Assembly (NCBI RefSeq): GCF_014646235.1
Contig: NZ_BMNB01000002.1
Span: forward strand, 1-64,000
Direction of reading: 5' to 3'
Length of the DNA: 64,000 nucleotides
Origin: Micromonospora sonchi
GTDB taxonomy: Bacteria > Actinomycetota > Actinomycetes > Mycobacteriales > Micromonosporaceae
The translations under genes and the position numbers were made by a program. Shown one piece after another: positions 42,657 through 51,303 of this stretch (position 1 is the stretch's first letter; each line of letters starts with the position of its first letter). The notes under the pieces are model-generated. The model was not told where the DNA came from and made no database searches. It saw only the letters and a program-made list of their open reading frames with translations.

Positions 42657-43649
42657 CTGACCACGCACCAACCCCACCAACGCCCGGTTCGTGCGATTGG
42701 CCCGCACCGCCTCCCGCTGCTGACCCGCGGTCACCTCGATGTAGTTCTGCGACGACGCCAACGACGCGTGCCCCAACAACCGCATGATCTCCGCCGCACC
42801 GGCGCCGTCCTCGGCCAACCGCGTCGCGAACGTGTGCCGCAACGCGTGCAACCGCGCCCCACGCGGCACCCGGTCGCCGATACCGGCCCGCCGGTAGCAG
42901 GACTCCACCAGATACTGCAGACCGCCCCGACGCAACGGCTCACCGTGCCGGTCCACCAGCAGCGGCGAATCCGGCCGCACCGTACGCGAACCGAACCGCC
43001 TCCGGCGACTGTCCAGATAGTCCGCCAGCACCGCGTCCAGGTCCGGCTCCACCGGCATCATCCGGGGCCGCCCACCCTTGCCCGACACCTCGAGCCGCCG
43101 CTCGCCGGGCCGGCCCGCGAGCGAACCGACCCGCAGCGCCAGCAGCTCCGACAGCCGCAGGCCGGCGCAGAGCGCCAGGGCCAGCACCGCCACGTCCCGC
43201 TCCGGCCACGGATCACGCTGCCGGCCCTCGCCGCGCGCGGCCGAGGCGAGCAGCCGCTCCGGAGTGTCCTCACCGCGCAACGGCTTGGGCTCAGGGAGCG
43301 GGGCCCGGGGACGGCCCACCCCCGGCATCGGATTGCCCGTCACCACCTGCTCGGCCACCAGGAAGGAGAAGAAGCCGTTCCAGGTCGACCAGGCCCGCCC
43401 CACCGAGGCAGCGGCCCGGTCGGTGGCGAACCGGGCGAAGGCCGCCCGCAGGAGTCGGGGGGAGAGCGCGCCGATCCGAAGATCGTCGAGGGGGAGGGGA
43501 GGGGTGGCCAACTCCGCGGCGAGGGCGGCCACGGTGCTCAGATCACGCCGGTACGCGGCCTGGGTGTGGGGGGAGGGCTTGCGGGTGGCTCGCGCGGTCA
43601 GGAAGTCCTCGATCAGCGCGACGACCGCCTTATCCGGTTTGTCATGCAT
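42627..43649 (-). CDS. Tyrosine recombinase (XerC/D-like integrase)
   Basis: The 340-residue recombinase has an N-terminal core-binding SAM-like domain (~10-105) and a complete catalytic set: Arg165 (C-A-G-L-R-L-S-E), Lys191, His268-x-x-Arg271 (H-A-L-R-H-T), His294 (L-L-G-H-A-S) and Tyr303 (Q-N-Y-I-E-V). It appears intact. ATG 43649 is chosen; longer in-frame starts run across a palindrome. The C-terminal tail (R-P-T-G-R-V-G) derives from repeat B. A dif-like site lies 0.7 kb upstream of its start, so it may be the chromosomal Xer recombinase or an element integrase acting there. Confidence 0.88.
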   Translation of the reverse strand: MHDKPDKAVVALIEDFLTARATRKPSPHTQAAYRRDLSTVAALAAELATPPLPLDDLRIGALSPRLLRAAFARFATDRAAASVGRAWSTWNGFFSFLVAEQVVTGNPMPGVGRPRAPLPEPKPLRGEDTPERLLASAARGEGRQRDPWPERDVAVLALALCAGLRLSELLALRVGSLAGRPGERRLEVSGKGGRPRMMPVEPDLDAVLADYLDSRRRRFGSRTVRPDSPLLVDRHGEPLRRGGLQYLVESCYRRAGIGDRVPRGARLHALRHTFATRLAEDGAGAAEIMRLLGHASLASSQNYIEVTAGQQREAVRANRTNRALVGLVRGQPGRPTGRVG

Positions 43650-43665
43650 AAGGCATATTATGCAT
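43644..43665. promoter_or_regulatory. Palindrome with Xer-site geometry over the recombinase start codon
   Basis: ATGCATAA (43644-43651) and TTATGCAT (43658-43665) flank a 6-base spacer GGCATA. The inner ATAA-6-TTAT core is the same as in the dif-like site at 44344. It could be the recombination site or the autoregulatory operator of the recombinase; the ATG lies inside the left arm. Confidence 0.5.
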
Positions 43666-43758
43666 GATTCTCGCGTCTGGCGCTGCCTTCGGTGCGGGGG
43701 AGAAGTGTCGGTGGCCGGTTCTAAAGTGGCCTCACCTGTCGAGCGATGGAGGCACACC

Positions 43759-44319
43759 ATGACGACCCTGCCCGGGCGGCCGAACACGGCGCTGCTCGTT
43801 GTCGACGTTCAGCAGGGAGTGGTCGCCGGCGCCCACGACCGCGACGGCGTGATCGCCAACATCAACACCCTGGTGGCCAAGGCCCGCGCCGAGAAGGTGC
43901 CCGTCATCTGGGTGCAGCACTCCGACGACGACCTCCCGCAGGGCAGCCCGGACTGGCAGTACGTTTTCGAGTTGGTCCGCCGCGACACCGAGCCGCTGGT
44001 GCACAAGCGCTACGGCGACTCCTTCGAGCAGACCGACCTGGAGGCGGTGCTGGCCGAGCACCGCGTCGGCCGGCTGGTCGTCACCGGCGCCCAGACCGAC
44101 ATGTGCATCCGCTCGACCCTGCACGGCGCGCTGGTGCGCGGCTACGACGCCACGCTGGTCACCGACGCGCACACCACCGAGGACCTCAGCGCGTACGGCG
44201 CGCCGCCTCCGCACCAGGTGATCGCGCACACCAACCTGTACTGGCGCTTCCAGTCCGCGCCCGGACGACAGGCCGGCACCGTGCGGACGGTGGAGGTCGA
44301 ATTCGCCGTGGCCGGCTGA
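43759..44319 (+). CDS. Isochorismatase-like cysteine hydrolase
   Basis: The 186-residue enzyme has the catalytic triad Asp16 (V-V-D-V-Q-Q-G), Lys83 (H-K-R-Y-G-D-S-F) and Cys116 (Q-T-D-M-C-I-R). The family includes nicotinamidases and other amidases; the substrate is not clear. ATG 43759 follows GATGGAGG. It lies between the two Xer-like sites. Confidence 0.9.
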   Translation: MTTLPGRPNTALLVVDVQQGVVAGAHDRDGVIANINTLVAKARAEKVPVIWVQHSDDDLPQGSPDWQYVFELVRRDTEPLVHKRYGDSFEQTDLEAVLAEHRVGRLVVTGAQTDMCIRSTLHGALVRGYDATLVTDAHTTEDLSAYGAPPPHQVIAHTNLYWRFQSAPGRQAGTVRTVEVEFAVAG

Positions 44320-44343
44320 CCGGGGAGACCCGATCCACCGCCA

Positions 44344-44371
44344 ACTTTACATAATGTGGATTATCGAATCC
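44344..44371. other. dif-like Xer recombination site
   Basis: Left arm ACTTTACATAA (44344-44354), central TGTGGA and right arm TTATCGAATCC (44361-44371) match the reverse of the actinobacterial dif consensus as I recall it (ACTTGACATAA arm, TGTNBA centre, TTATCGG... arm). The XerD-type arm matches 10 of 11, the centre fits fully and the inner XerC-type arm matches 6 of 11, with all arm mismatches there in the outer five bases. It lies 24 bases after the isochorismatase-like gene. Confidence 0.65.
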
Positions 44372-44395
44372 GGATCACGAGGCGTCCCGCAGCGA

Positions 44396-44685
44396 TCAGA
44401 AGGACTGCTGGGCCGACGGTGCGCTGTGCTCGTTGACCGCCGCGACCAGTTCGTTGAACATGACCTCGTACGCCTCGCTGAGGTGTTCCACCAGTTCGTG
44501 CGGCAGAAGGTCGGTTGTCCAGACCAACGTCGCCGTCCCCTCGGCGTCCGTCAGCACCTGCATCTCGGCCTGGTGGTGCTCCGCCCCCGGGACCCCAGGT
44601 ATCGCGTAGACGGCTAGCGCTCGAGGAAGTCCCACGCCACGTCCGCCGTCACCGTCAGCTTCGCCTCGCGATAGATGGTTGCCAT
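44396..44685 (-). pseudogene. SRPBCC/START-domain protein with an internal deletion
   Basis: The start M-A-T-I-Y-R-E-A-K-L-T-V-T-A-D-V-A-W-D-F (from ATG 44685) is a typical SRPBCC N-terminus. It runs into a TAG after 23 codons. The C-terminal part continues in another frame (G-A-E-H-H-Q-A-E-M-Q-V-L, T-A-T-L-V-W-T-T-D-L-L-P) to the stop at 44396. About 50 central residues are missing. Confidence 0.7.
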
Positions 44686-44821
44686 CCGTCCCCACCTGGT
44701 TGGTCGGTCCAGCTGTCGGTCTGGCCGCCAACCATCGCATGTTCGGCGCTGAATGGGCAACGACGCCAGATTCGTCGCGGTCACTCCCCTCCCCTCGCGA
44801 GGCGAAGTTCACTCTCCACAA

Positions 44822-44855
44822 CCGATGGGCCCGGTCGGAGGACCGGGCCCATCGG
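44822..44855 (-). terminator. Perfect 15-bp hairpin terminator
   Basis: CCGATGGGCCCGGTC (44822-44836) pairs exactly with 44841-44855 around GGAG. It follows the sigma-factor partner gene that ends at 44920 on the - strand. The rest of 44686-44919 holds nothing else. Confidence 0.85.
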
Positions 44856-44919
44856 CGATAGCTACGGCGTCGCCAGCGGCTGCCCACCACGGTTACCGAC
44901 CAAGCTTCCGGCAAGCTGC

Positions 44920-46320
44920 TCAACCCGTGATTCGGGTGTTCGGGGTGGTGCCTGGCAGTCCGCCGGTGTTGGTTTCGAAGGCGGGGATGGGAGTGCTCGC
45001 GAGTGCGGTCCCGTCGGCGGCGTGGGCGGTGACGGTTGCGGGCTTGGTTGGCGGGACGGTGGTGGTGCCGGAGCCGGCTGTGCCGAGGGTGACCGGGGTC
45101 GAGGTGCCGTCCAGGGCCGTGACGGTGGCGGTGGCCGCGCCCGGTGGGGCTACCACGATGACGCGGTCGGTCCGGGTGTCCCTGCCTTCGACGCGCATCC
45201 GCCAGGCGATGGGGCGTTGTTCGGCGCCGTCGGCGGGCAGCAGCAGCCGCAGGTCGGTTCGCCAGCCGGTGCTGTCGCCGTGCATGGCGTAGGCGATGAC
45301 GCCACCGTCTCGGGGTTGGATCGTGAACAGCGCGGCGGGTTTGTCGTTGATGGTGCCGCACCAGCGTACGCGGATCGTGATGTCGCGGGCGGACAGCCGG
45401 CTGTCCTCCAACGCGAATTCGACGAAGCGGGAGAGGATGGCCTGGTCGATAGCGGGTCCTTGGGTGTGGCGGAGGGCGGCGGTGAGCATGTCGTCGGTCG
45501 GCTCGTGGCTGGTGCCCGGTCCGGTCCAGCTGCCGTGGATGGGGCCTTCGTAGATGACGGTGTCGTCGTTGCTGACCAGAGTGGTGAGCGCGGGTCCCCC
45601 GACGAGTGTGGTCGGCGGCACCTCGGCGACGCCGATGCCGGTGCCGGCCGATGAGGAAAGTTGGTGGCTCGCCACGACGCCCTTCGGGGAGTAGCCGGAG
45701 AAGGCGCTGATGGTCACGGTGGAACCGGCGGGTCCGATGACCACCGCAGCGCCGCCGTTGTTCGCGTCGCTTTCCATCCAGGTGACCACCCGGGCGTCGG
45801 CGGTTTCGTTTCCGCCCTGTTCCATCTGGTCCGACTCGGCGCCGGGCGGACCGGTGTACCAGATGAGCGTGGAGCTGGTGATGACGCCCAGGCGCAGGGG
45901 GACGAAGACCAGCGCGACCCGTCGGCCGGGGATGTCGTCGGCGTACACGATTCGGATCGCGTCGCGGTCGGTGACTCTCCACCACCCCTGCGGGTCCTGC
46001 AGGTCTGTGACCTGCCTGCGTAAGCCGTCCAGCCAGGTGTGATCGGCGGCGAGGGCGCCGCGGGTGGGGCCGTCGGCCAGTGGTGACGGCGATGAGGCGA
46101 CGGCTATGCCGGGAAGCCACCCGGGCAGGGGTATCAGGTTGGTCTGAACGCCGACGGCGGCGGCCAGGATTCCGGCGATCACGCCGACGCGGACCCGGCG
46201 TGCGCGGCGGTGCACCTTCTCTTGCTGGGCGAAACGTGGCCACGGGTCCGCCGCCACGGCCAGCGTGTCGGCTTCGGCGCGGAGGGTTTCGCCGAGCGTT
46301 GTTTCGATGTCTGCGGTCAT
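44920..46320 (-). CDS. Membrane protein encoded with a SigE-family sigma factor
   Basis: The 466-residue protein has a ~40-residue cytoplasmic N-terminus, one transmembrane helix at about residues 43-65 (V-G-V-I-A-G-I-L-A-A-A-V-G-V) and a large exported part rich in beta strands. Its ATG (46320) overlaps the sigma gene stop. Position and topology suggest an anti-sigma or sensor partner, but no zinc-ASF motif is visible. Confidence 0.7.
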   Translation of the reverse strand: MTADIETTLGETLRAEADTLAVAADPWPRFAQQEKVHRRARRVRVGVIAGILAAAVGVQTNLIPLPGWLPGIAVASSPSPLADGPTRGALAADHTWLDGLRRQVTDLQDPQGWWRVTDRDAIRIVYADDIPGRRVALVFVPLRLGVITSSTLIWYTGPPGAESDQMEQGGNETADARVVTWMESDANNGGAAVVIGPAGSTVTISAFSGYSPKGVVASHQLSSSAGTGIGVAEVPPTTLVGGPALTTLVSNDDTVIYEGPIHGSWTGPGTSHEPTDDMLTAALRHTQGPAIDQAILSRFVEFALEDSRLSARDITIRVRWCGTINDKPAALFTIQPRDGGVIAYAMHGDSTGWRTDLRLLLPADGAEQRPIAWRMRVEGRDTRTDRVIVVAPPGAATATVTALDGTSTPVTLGTAGSGTTTVPPTKPATVTAHAADGTALASTPIPAFETNTGGLPGTTPNTRITG

Positions 46321-46844
46321 GCTGGGTCCTCCTGCAGGCTTGTCCCGATGAGCGTGGACGGTGGCTTCAGGTCGGCTCGCAGTCGGGCGAGCCCGCGCGA
46401 GGCCTGGCTTTTGACCGTTCCGGTCGAGCAGCCGAGGACCTGGGCGATGTCCGTCTCGCTGAGGTCCTCGAAGTAGCGGAGGACGAGCACGGCTCGCATC
46501 CTCGGCGGCAGGCGTCGCAGCGCCCCCAGTAGGTGGTGTCTGTTCTCGGCCCGGTGGTAGGCGTCCGGTGCCGTGATGGCGTCGGCTTCGAGAAGGGGTA
46601 CCTCGACTGTTCGGCGGCGTCGCCGCCACGAGACCGCGGTGTTGACCATGACCCGGCGGACGTAGACGCCGGGTGCGTCCTTGCGGAGGACGCGGCCCCA
46701 CCGCCGGTGGGTTTTTTCCAAGGCCGACTGCACCAGGTCCTCGGCGGCGCCGCGGTCTCCGGTCAGCAGGTAGGCCGTGCGGGTCAACGGCCCCCACTGT
46801 TCCACCACGAATTCGCGAAACCGTTCCTCGTCCTCACCCGGCAT
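46317..46844 (-). CDS. SigE-family ECF RNA polymerase sigma factor
   Basis: The 175-residue sigma factor has region 2 (R-T-A-Y-L-L-T-G-D-R-G-A-A-E-D-L-V-Q) and region 4 (L-S-E-T-D-I-A-Q-V-L-G-C-S-T-G-T-V-K-S), the actinobacterial SigE70 pattern. It is translationally coupled to the membrane partner gene (ATGA). Confidence 0.92.
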   Translation of the reverse strand: MPGEDEERFREFVVEQWGPLTRTAYLLTGDRGAAEDLVQSALEKTHRRWGRVLRKDAPGVYVRRVMVNTAVSWRRRRRTVEVPLLEADAITAPDAYHRAENRHHLLGALRRLPPRMRAVLVLRYFEDLSETDIAQVLGCSTGTVKSQASRGLARLRADLKPPSTLIGTSLQEDPA

Positions 46845-46949
46845 GACTGGTCCACATCGTCGACCACACTGTTGCTTGCATGGCAGGTAAGACGCTGCCT
46901 GGTGGGCGACAGGTTGAGCGGCGCGGTGAAGAATCTCGTGGCGGCCCGC

Positions 46950-47729
46950 TCAGGCGCCCTGGCCCTGGTTCTGCATGAGGCCGCCGTCGATGAAGTACGT
47001 CGAGCCGGTCACGTAGTCGGCGTCGGCGCTGGCGAGGAAGACCGCCAGTTTGGCGATCTCGGTGGGCTGCGCGGCGCGTTTGAAGGGGATGCTCTGCACC
47101 TGCTCCTCGAGGTAGGCCGGGTCGTCGATGGCGCGTTGGTTGAACGGGGTGAGCACCATGCCGGGGCCGATGTTGTTGACGTTCAGGTGCATGGGTGCGA
47201 CTTCCAGGGCGAGGCTCTTGGCGAATTCCAGCAGGGCGCCCTTGCTGGTGTCGTAGTCCGCGCCGCCGGCTCGGGCGACCTCCTGGTGGATCGACGTGAT
47301 GTTGATGATTTTTCCGTTGCCGCCCTGGTCGCGGCGGTGTCGTACGAAGCGTCGGGAGCAGAAGAACGCGCCGTAGACGTTGGTGCGGATGGCCCGGTCC
47401 CAGGTGGCGGTGTCCAGGTCGGCCACGGGGGTGCCGGAGGCGTCCACGCCGGCGTTGTTCATGAGGATGTCGAGCGCGCCGAAGGCGTTGAGCGCCTCGT
47501 CGAACATCGCCTCGACCTGGTGTTCGACGCTGATGTCGCCCTGCACCACGACGGCTCGGCGGCCGGCGCGTTCCACTTCGGCCCTGGTGTGGTCGGCGCC
47601 GGCGTGGTCGTGCAGGTAGTGCACCACGACGTCGGCGCCTTCCCGGCTGAACTCGATGGCGGTGGCCTGTCCGATTCCGGAGTCGGAGCCGGTGATCAGG
47701 GCGGTTTTTCCGGCGAGGCGTCCGGTCAT
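46950..47729 (-). CDS. Short-chain dehydrogenase/reductase (glucose-dehydrogenase-like)
   Basis: The 259-residue enzyme has T-G-S-D-S-G-I-G (13-20), N-N-A-G, and the Ser-Tyr-Lys set (I-T-S-I-H, D-Y-D-T-S-K-G). The start ATG 47729 overlaps the stop of the GH15 gene, so the pair is one unit. Confidence 0.9.
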   Translation of the reverse strand: MTGRLAGKTALITGSDSGIGQATAIEFSREGADVVVHYLHDHAGADHTRAEVERAGRRAVVVQGDISVEHQVEAMFDEALNAFGALDILMNNAGVDASGTPVADLDTATWDRAIRTNVYGAFFCSRRFVRHRRDQGGNGKIINITSIHQEVARAGGADYDTSKGALLEFAKSLALEVAPMHLNVNNIGPGMVLTPFNQRAIDDPAYLEEQVQSIPFKRAAQPTEIAKLAVFLASADADYVTGSTYFIDGGLMQNQGQGA

Positions 47730-49576
47730 GAGGGTGCTCCTTCCGTGCGACCCGTACCGGCCGGCACGGGGTGTCGCGGTCGGCCCGCGGTGGCCCGCCG
47801 CTCGGCGGCTTCGGTGAGCTGACCGGCGGCGTTGATCAGCCCGATGTGGGAGAAGGCCTGCGGGAAGTTGCCGAGTTGTTCCCCGGTGGCGGGGTCGATC
47901 TGTTCGGCGAAGAGGCCCAGGTCGTTGACCTGGGCGGCGAGCTGGCGGAACAGTGCCTCGGCGCGGTCCACCTCGCCGGCCAGCGCGAGGCAGCTGACCA
48001 GCCAGAAGGAGCAGATGACGAAGCCGGCGGGGTCGTCGTTCCAGCGGCGCAGCAGGCCGTGGTGGGACAGTTCGCGTTCGACGACGTCGATCGTGGAGCG
48101 CATTTGCGGGTCGTCGGCGGGCAGGAAGCCGACCAGCGGCATGAGCAGCACGGAGGCGTCCAGTTCGGCGGAGCCGAAGGCTCCGGTGAAGGCGCCCAGG
48201 CGCTCGTTCCAGCCCTGGCTGAGCACGGTCTGACGGACCTCGTCGCGGGCGGTGGTCCAGCGGGCCAGGTCGGTGCGGTCGCCGAGCCGGGTGCCGAAGC
48301 GGGTCGCCCGGTCCAGTGCGGTCCAGCACTGCACCTTGGAGGAGACGTAGTGGCGTTCGGCGTCGCGGGCCTCCCACATGCCGGCGTCCGGTCGGTGCCA
48401 GTTCAGCGCCGCCTCGTTGGCGAGGTCGTGCAGCAGTTGCCGTACGTCGGGGGCCATGGGGTCGAGGTAGTGGCGCATCAGCCAGGCCGCGTCGAGGACC
48501 TCGCCGAGTACGTCGTTCTGGCGTTGTTTCCAGGCGTCGTTGCCGACGGTGACGGGTCGGCTGTCGGCGTATCCGCGTAGGTGGTGGAGGTGGTGTTCGG
48601 TGAGGTCCCGTTCGCCCTGCACGCCGTACATGATCGGGACGGGATTGTCGCTGATGCGGCCGGTGGCGTGGGCGACCCAGGTGAACTGTCGGGTGGCCTC
48701 GTCGGGGCAGGCGGCGCGCCAGAGGGCCTGGAGGGTGAGGCTGAAGTCGCGTACCCAGACGTAGCGGTAGTCGTAGTTGCGGCCGGCGCCGGGTTTCTCG
48801 GGCAGGGAGGTGGTGGCGGCGGCGACGATGGCGCCGCTGGGCTGGTAGGTCATGCCTTGGAGGATGATGGCGCTGCGGCGGACCTGGTCGGCGAAGAGGC
48901 CGCGGTACTGATCGCGGTGCAGGTCGGCCCAGGAGCGCCAGCCGGTGATGGTGTCGGCGATGGCCTGGTCGGCGTCGGGCAGGGCGGGTGGGTCGGCGTC
49001 GTAGGTCGGTGCGTGGCCGAGGGTGAAGCGGTAGGTTTCGGCGGCTCGGACGGTGAAGGTGGCGGTGGCGTTGCCCTGGTCGCTGGTCAGCGGGATGTCG
49101 GCGCGCAGGCTGAGCCGGCAGGCGCCGGCGCTGGCGTCGATGGTGCCGTGGTGTTCGGTCAGGTAGGCGGTCACCTGTCCGTATTCGAAGCGTGGCCGGT
49201 AGTCGAGGCGGATCGGGACCGTTCCGGTGAGTCCTTCGACGACCCGGGCCAGTACTCGGGGTGAGTGCAGGCCGATGTCGTGGCCGCGGGCGCCGGGTTC
49301 GAGGGCGAGGGCGTCGGTCAGTGCGACGCTGCCGTTGGCGGTGGTGAAGACGGTACGCAGGACGAGGGTGTCTTCGAGGTAGGACCGTTCGGCGGTGAAG
49401 GGTTCTTCGGGTTGGATGGACCAGTGGCCGGCGTGTTCGTCGAGCAGTCGGGCGAAGACTGAGGGGTCGTCGAAGCGCGGCGGGCACCACCAGTTGACGG
49501 AGCCGGCGCGGTCGACCAGGGCTGCGCTGCGTCCGTCGGCGAGGAAGCCGTGTGCGGCGATGCGTGCGCTGTCCAC
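47726..49576 (-). CDS. Glycoside hydrolase family 15 (glucoamylase/trehalase-like)
   Basis: The 616-residue protein starts with the GH15 N-terminal beta domain (H-G-F-L-A-D-G-R-S-A-A-L-V, G-S-V-N-W-W-C-P-P-R-F). The (alpha/alpha)6 barrel follows (N-Y-D-Y-R-Y-V-W-V-R-D and W-E-A-R-D, the latter supplying the likely catalytic Glu). No signal peptide is visible, so it is cytoplasmic. Relatives hydrolyse trehalose or malto-oligosaccharides. It is coupled to the SDR gene. GTG at 49576. Confidence 0.9.
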   Translation of the reverse strand: MDSARIAAHGFLADGRSAALVDRAGSVNWWCPPRFDDPSVFARLLDEHAGHWSIQPEEPFTAERSYLEDTLVLRTVFTTANGSVALTDALALEPGARGHDIGLHSPRVLARVVEGLTGTVPIRLDYRPRFEYGQVTAYLTEHHGTIDASAGACRLSLRADIPLTSDQGNATATFTVRAAETYRFTLGHAPTYDADPPALPDADQAIADTITGWRSWADLHRDQYRGLFADQVRRSAIILQGMTYQPSGAIVAAATTSLPEKPGAGRNYDYRYVWVRDFSLTLQALWRAACPDEATRQFTWVAHATGRISDNPVPIMYGVQGERDLTEHHLHHLRGYADSRPVTVGNDAWKQRQNDVLGEVLDAAWLMRHYLDPMAPDVRQLLHDLANEAALNWHRPDAGMWEARDAERHYVSSKVQCWTALDRATRFGTRLGDRTDLARWTTARDEVRQTVLSQGWNERLGAFTGAFGSAELDASVLLMPLVGFLPADDPQMRSTIDVVERELSHHGLLRRWNDDPAGFVICSFWLVSCLALAGEVDRAEALFRQLAAQVNDLGLFAEQIDPATGEQLGNFPQAFSHIGLINAAGQLTEAAERRATAGRPRHPVPAGTGRTEGAPS

Positions 49577-49650
49577 GGCGGCGGTTACCCGCCGGGGCGG
49601 GTGGCATGCCTGGGTGGGTCAGCTGGGTGGGTGGTGGGGGGGCGTGGTGG

Positions 49651-50379
49651 TCAGAGGCCGCCGCCGACGCGGAGGATGGCGCCGGTGGTGTAGGAGGCGT
49701 CGGGGCTGAGGAGCCAGGCGATGGCGGCGGCGACCTCGTCGGGTTCGCCGGGGCGGCCGAGTGGGATGCGGCTGGCGGCGCGGTCGGGTCGGTCGGGTTG
49801 GCCGGAGAGGGCGTGGATGTCGGTGCGGATGATGCCGGGGGCGACGGCGTTGACGCGGATGCCGTGGGGGGCGAGTTCCTTGGCCAGGCCGATGGTGAGG
49901 GCGTCGGTGGCGGCTTTGACGGCGGCGTAGTGGACGTACTCCCCTGGGCTGCCGAGGGTGGCGGCGGCGGAGGAGATGTTGACGATGGCGGCGCCGTGGG
50001 TCATGCGGCGGGCGGCCTGTTGGGCGCAGAGGATGTAGCCGATGAGGTTGACGTCGACGACGTGGCGCAGGTCGTCGGGGTCGAGGTCGGTGAAGGGGCC
50101 GATGGGGCTGGTGATGCCGGCGTTGTTGACCAGGCCGGTGATGGGGCCGAGTTGGGCGGCGGCGTCGAACAGGGCGGTGACCTGGTTGGGGTCGCGGGTG
50201 TCGGCGGGTACGGCGACGGCGCGTACGCCGGTGGCGCGTAGTTCGGCGGTGATGGTGTCGGCGGTGTGGTGGTCGCGGCGGTAGCCGAGGGCGAGGTGGT
50301 GGCCGGCGTGGGCGAGGCGGCGGGCGGTGGCGGCGCCGATGCCGCGGCTGCCGCCGGTGATGACGGTGACGGGTGTCAT
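49651..50379 (-). CDS. Short-chain dehydrogenase/reductase (FabG-like)
   Basis: The 242-residue NAD(P)-dependent reductase has T-G-G-S-R-G-I-G (8-15), N-N-A-G-I and Y-A-A-V-K with the upstream S of I-S-S-A-A. It resembles 3-oxoacyl-ACP reductases, but substrate specificity is open. It is monocistronic. Confidence 0.9.
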   Translation of the reverse strand: MTPVTVITGGSRGIGAATARRLAHAGHHLALGYRRDHHTADTITAELRATGVRAVAVPADTRDPNQVTALFDAAAQLGPITGLVNNAGITSPIGPFTDLDPDDLRHVVDVNLIGYILCAQQAARRMTHGAAIVNISSAAATLGSPGEYVHYAAVKAATDALTIGLAKELAPHGIRVNAVAPGIIRTDIHALSGQPDRPDRAASRIPLGRPGEPDEVAAAIAWLLSPDASYTTGAILRVGGGL

Positions 50380-50512
50380 TGGTCCTCTCCCCTGGCTCGG
50401 CCGGTGTGGGCGACGTTACCGGCGGGGGTGGTGGGGCTGATCTTCGGGTTGTCGCCGGCGGCTGGTATCAAGGCAGACGTCTGAACACGTGTACGAGGAA
50501 AGAGGTTGTGCG

Positions 50513-51202
50513 ATGGGTGCCGCTGGGCAGGGTTTGTCCGATGAGGAGGTAGGCGGTATCCGGGAGGCGTTGGCCGCGGGCCGCAAGCCGAAGGTGGTGT
50601 TCACGGCGACGGCGGGGCAGATCGTCGGGCAGTTGGGTCAGGTGGTCGAGTTGACGGATCCGGCGGTGTCCGACGAGTTCGTGGTGGTGCGGTTCGGGCG
50701 TGACGAGTTGCCCTTCTCCCCTGCTGATGTGGCGGTGGCGCCGAAGGGTGCGGGGCGTCGGCCGGTGGAGTCGAAGGTGGAGCCGCCGGCGGCCGAGCCG
50801 GTGGTGGCCGGGCCGGAGTTTGTGTTGGACCAGGTGCCGCAGCCGCGGCGGGAGGAGCGGGAGGAGCCGAAGGTGGAGGCGGTGGAGGCAAAGCCGGCGC
50901 GGCGGGCGGTGAAGGTGGCGAAGCCGAAGGGGCCGGCGGGGCTGACGGTGACGTTGGCGTACGCCGATGGTGAGTGGACGGTGGCGGCGCAGCAGGGCGC
51001 CAAGGTGTTGGCCAAGCCGTACGTGCTCAAGCCGGCGGAGGCGCTGCGGATGGTGGCGTTGGTGGACGTGCCGGGGGTGCAGGAGGCGGTGGAGCAGATC
51101 CTGACGACGGAGCGGTCGGAGGCTGAGCGGCAGGCGGAGAAGTTGCGTGCCGAGTTGGCGGAGATCGAGGCCCGGTTGGCGGAGTTGCGCGAGGCGGGTT
51201 GA
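50513..51202 (+). CDS. Conserved hypothetical protein with coiled-coil tail (possible DUF6319)
   Basis: The 229-residue protein starts with L-S-D-E-E-V-G-G-I-R-E-A-L-A-A-G-R-K-P and ends in a coiled coil rich in Glu, Ala, Arg and Leu. A Pro/Glu/Val-rich linker sits between. ATG 50513 is chosen over GTG 50489 because of AAGAGG upstream. The family name is tentative. Confidence 0.65.
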   Translation: MGAAGQGLSDEEVGGIREALAAGRKPKVVFTATAGQIVGQLGQVVELTDPAVSDEFVVVRFGRDELPFSPADVAVAPKGAGRRPVESKVEPPAAEPVVAGPEFVLDQVPQPRREEREEPKVEAVEAKPARRAVKVAKPKGPAGLTVTLAYADGEWTVAAQQGAKVLAKPYVLKPAEALRMVALVDVPGVQEAVEQILTTERSEAERQAEKLRAELAEIEARLAELREAG

Positions 51203-51303
51203 CCGGTGGTGGGGTGTCGGCCGGCCTGGGCGGTTGCCCGGGCCGGCCGACGCCGTTGCTGGTGGTTCGGGGCGGGCCGGAACTGCGCTGGGTGAGGAGC
51301 CGG

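Noticed and set aside
44396-46243. 615-codon - strand open frame joining the SRPBCC tail to upstream sequence
   Set aside because: Only the last ~70 codons are protein-like; the rest is out of frame with the sigma-partner gene and crosses a terminator.
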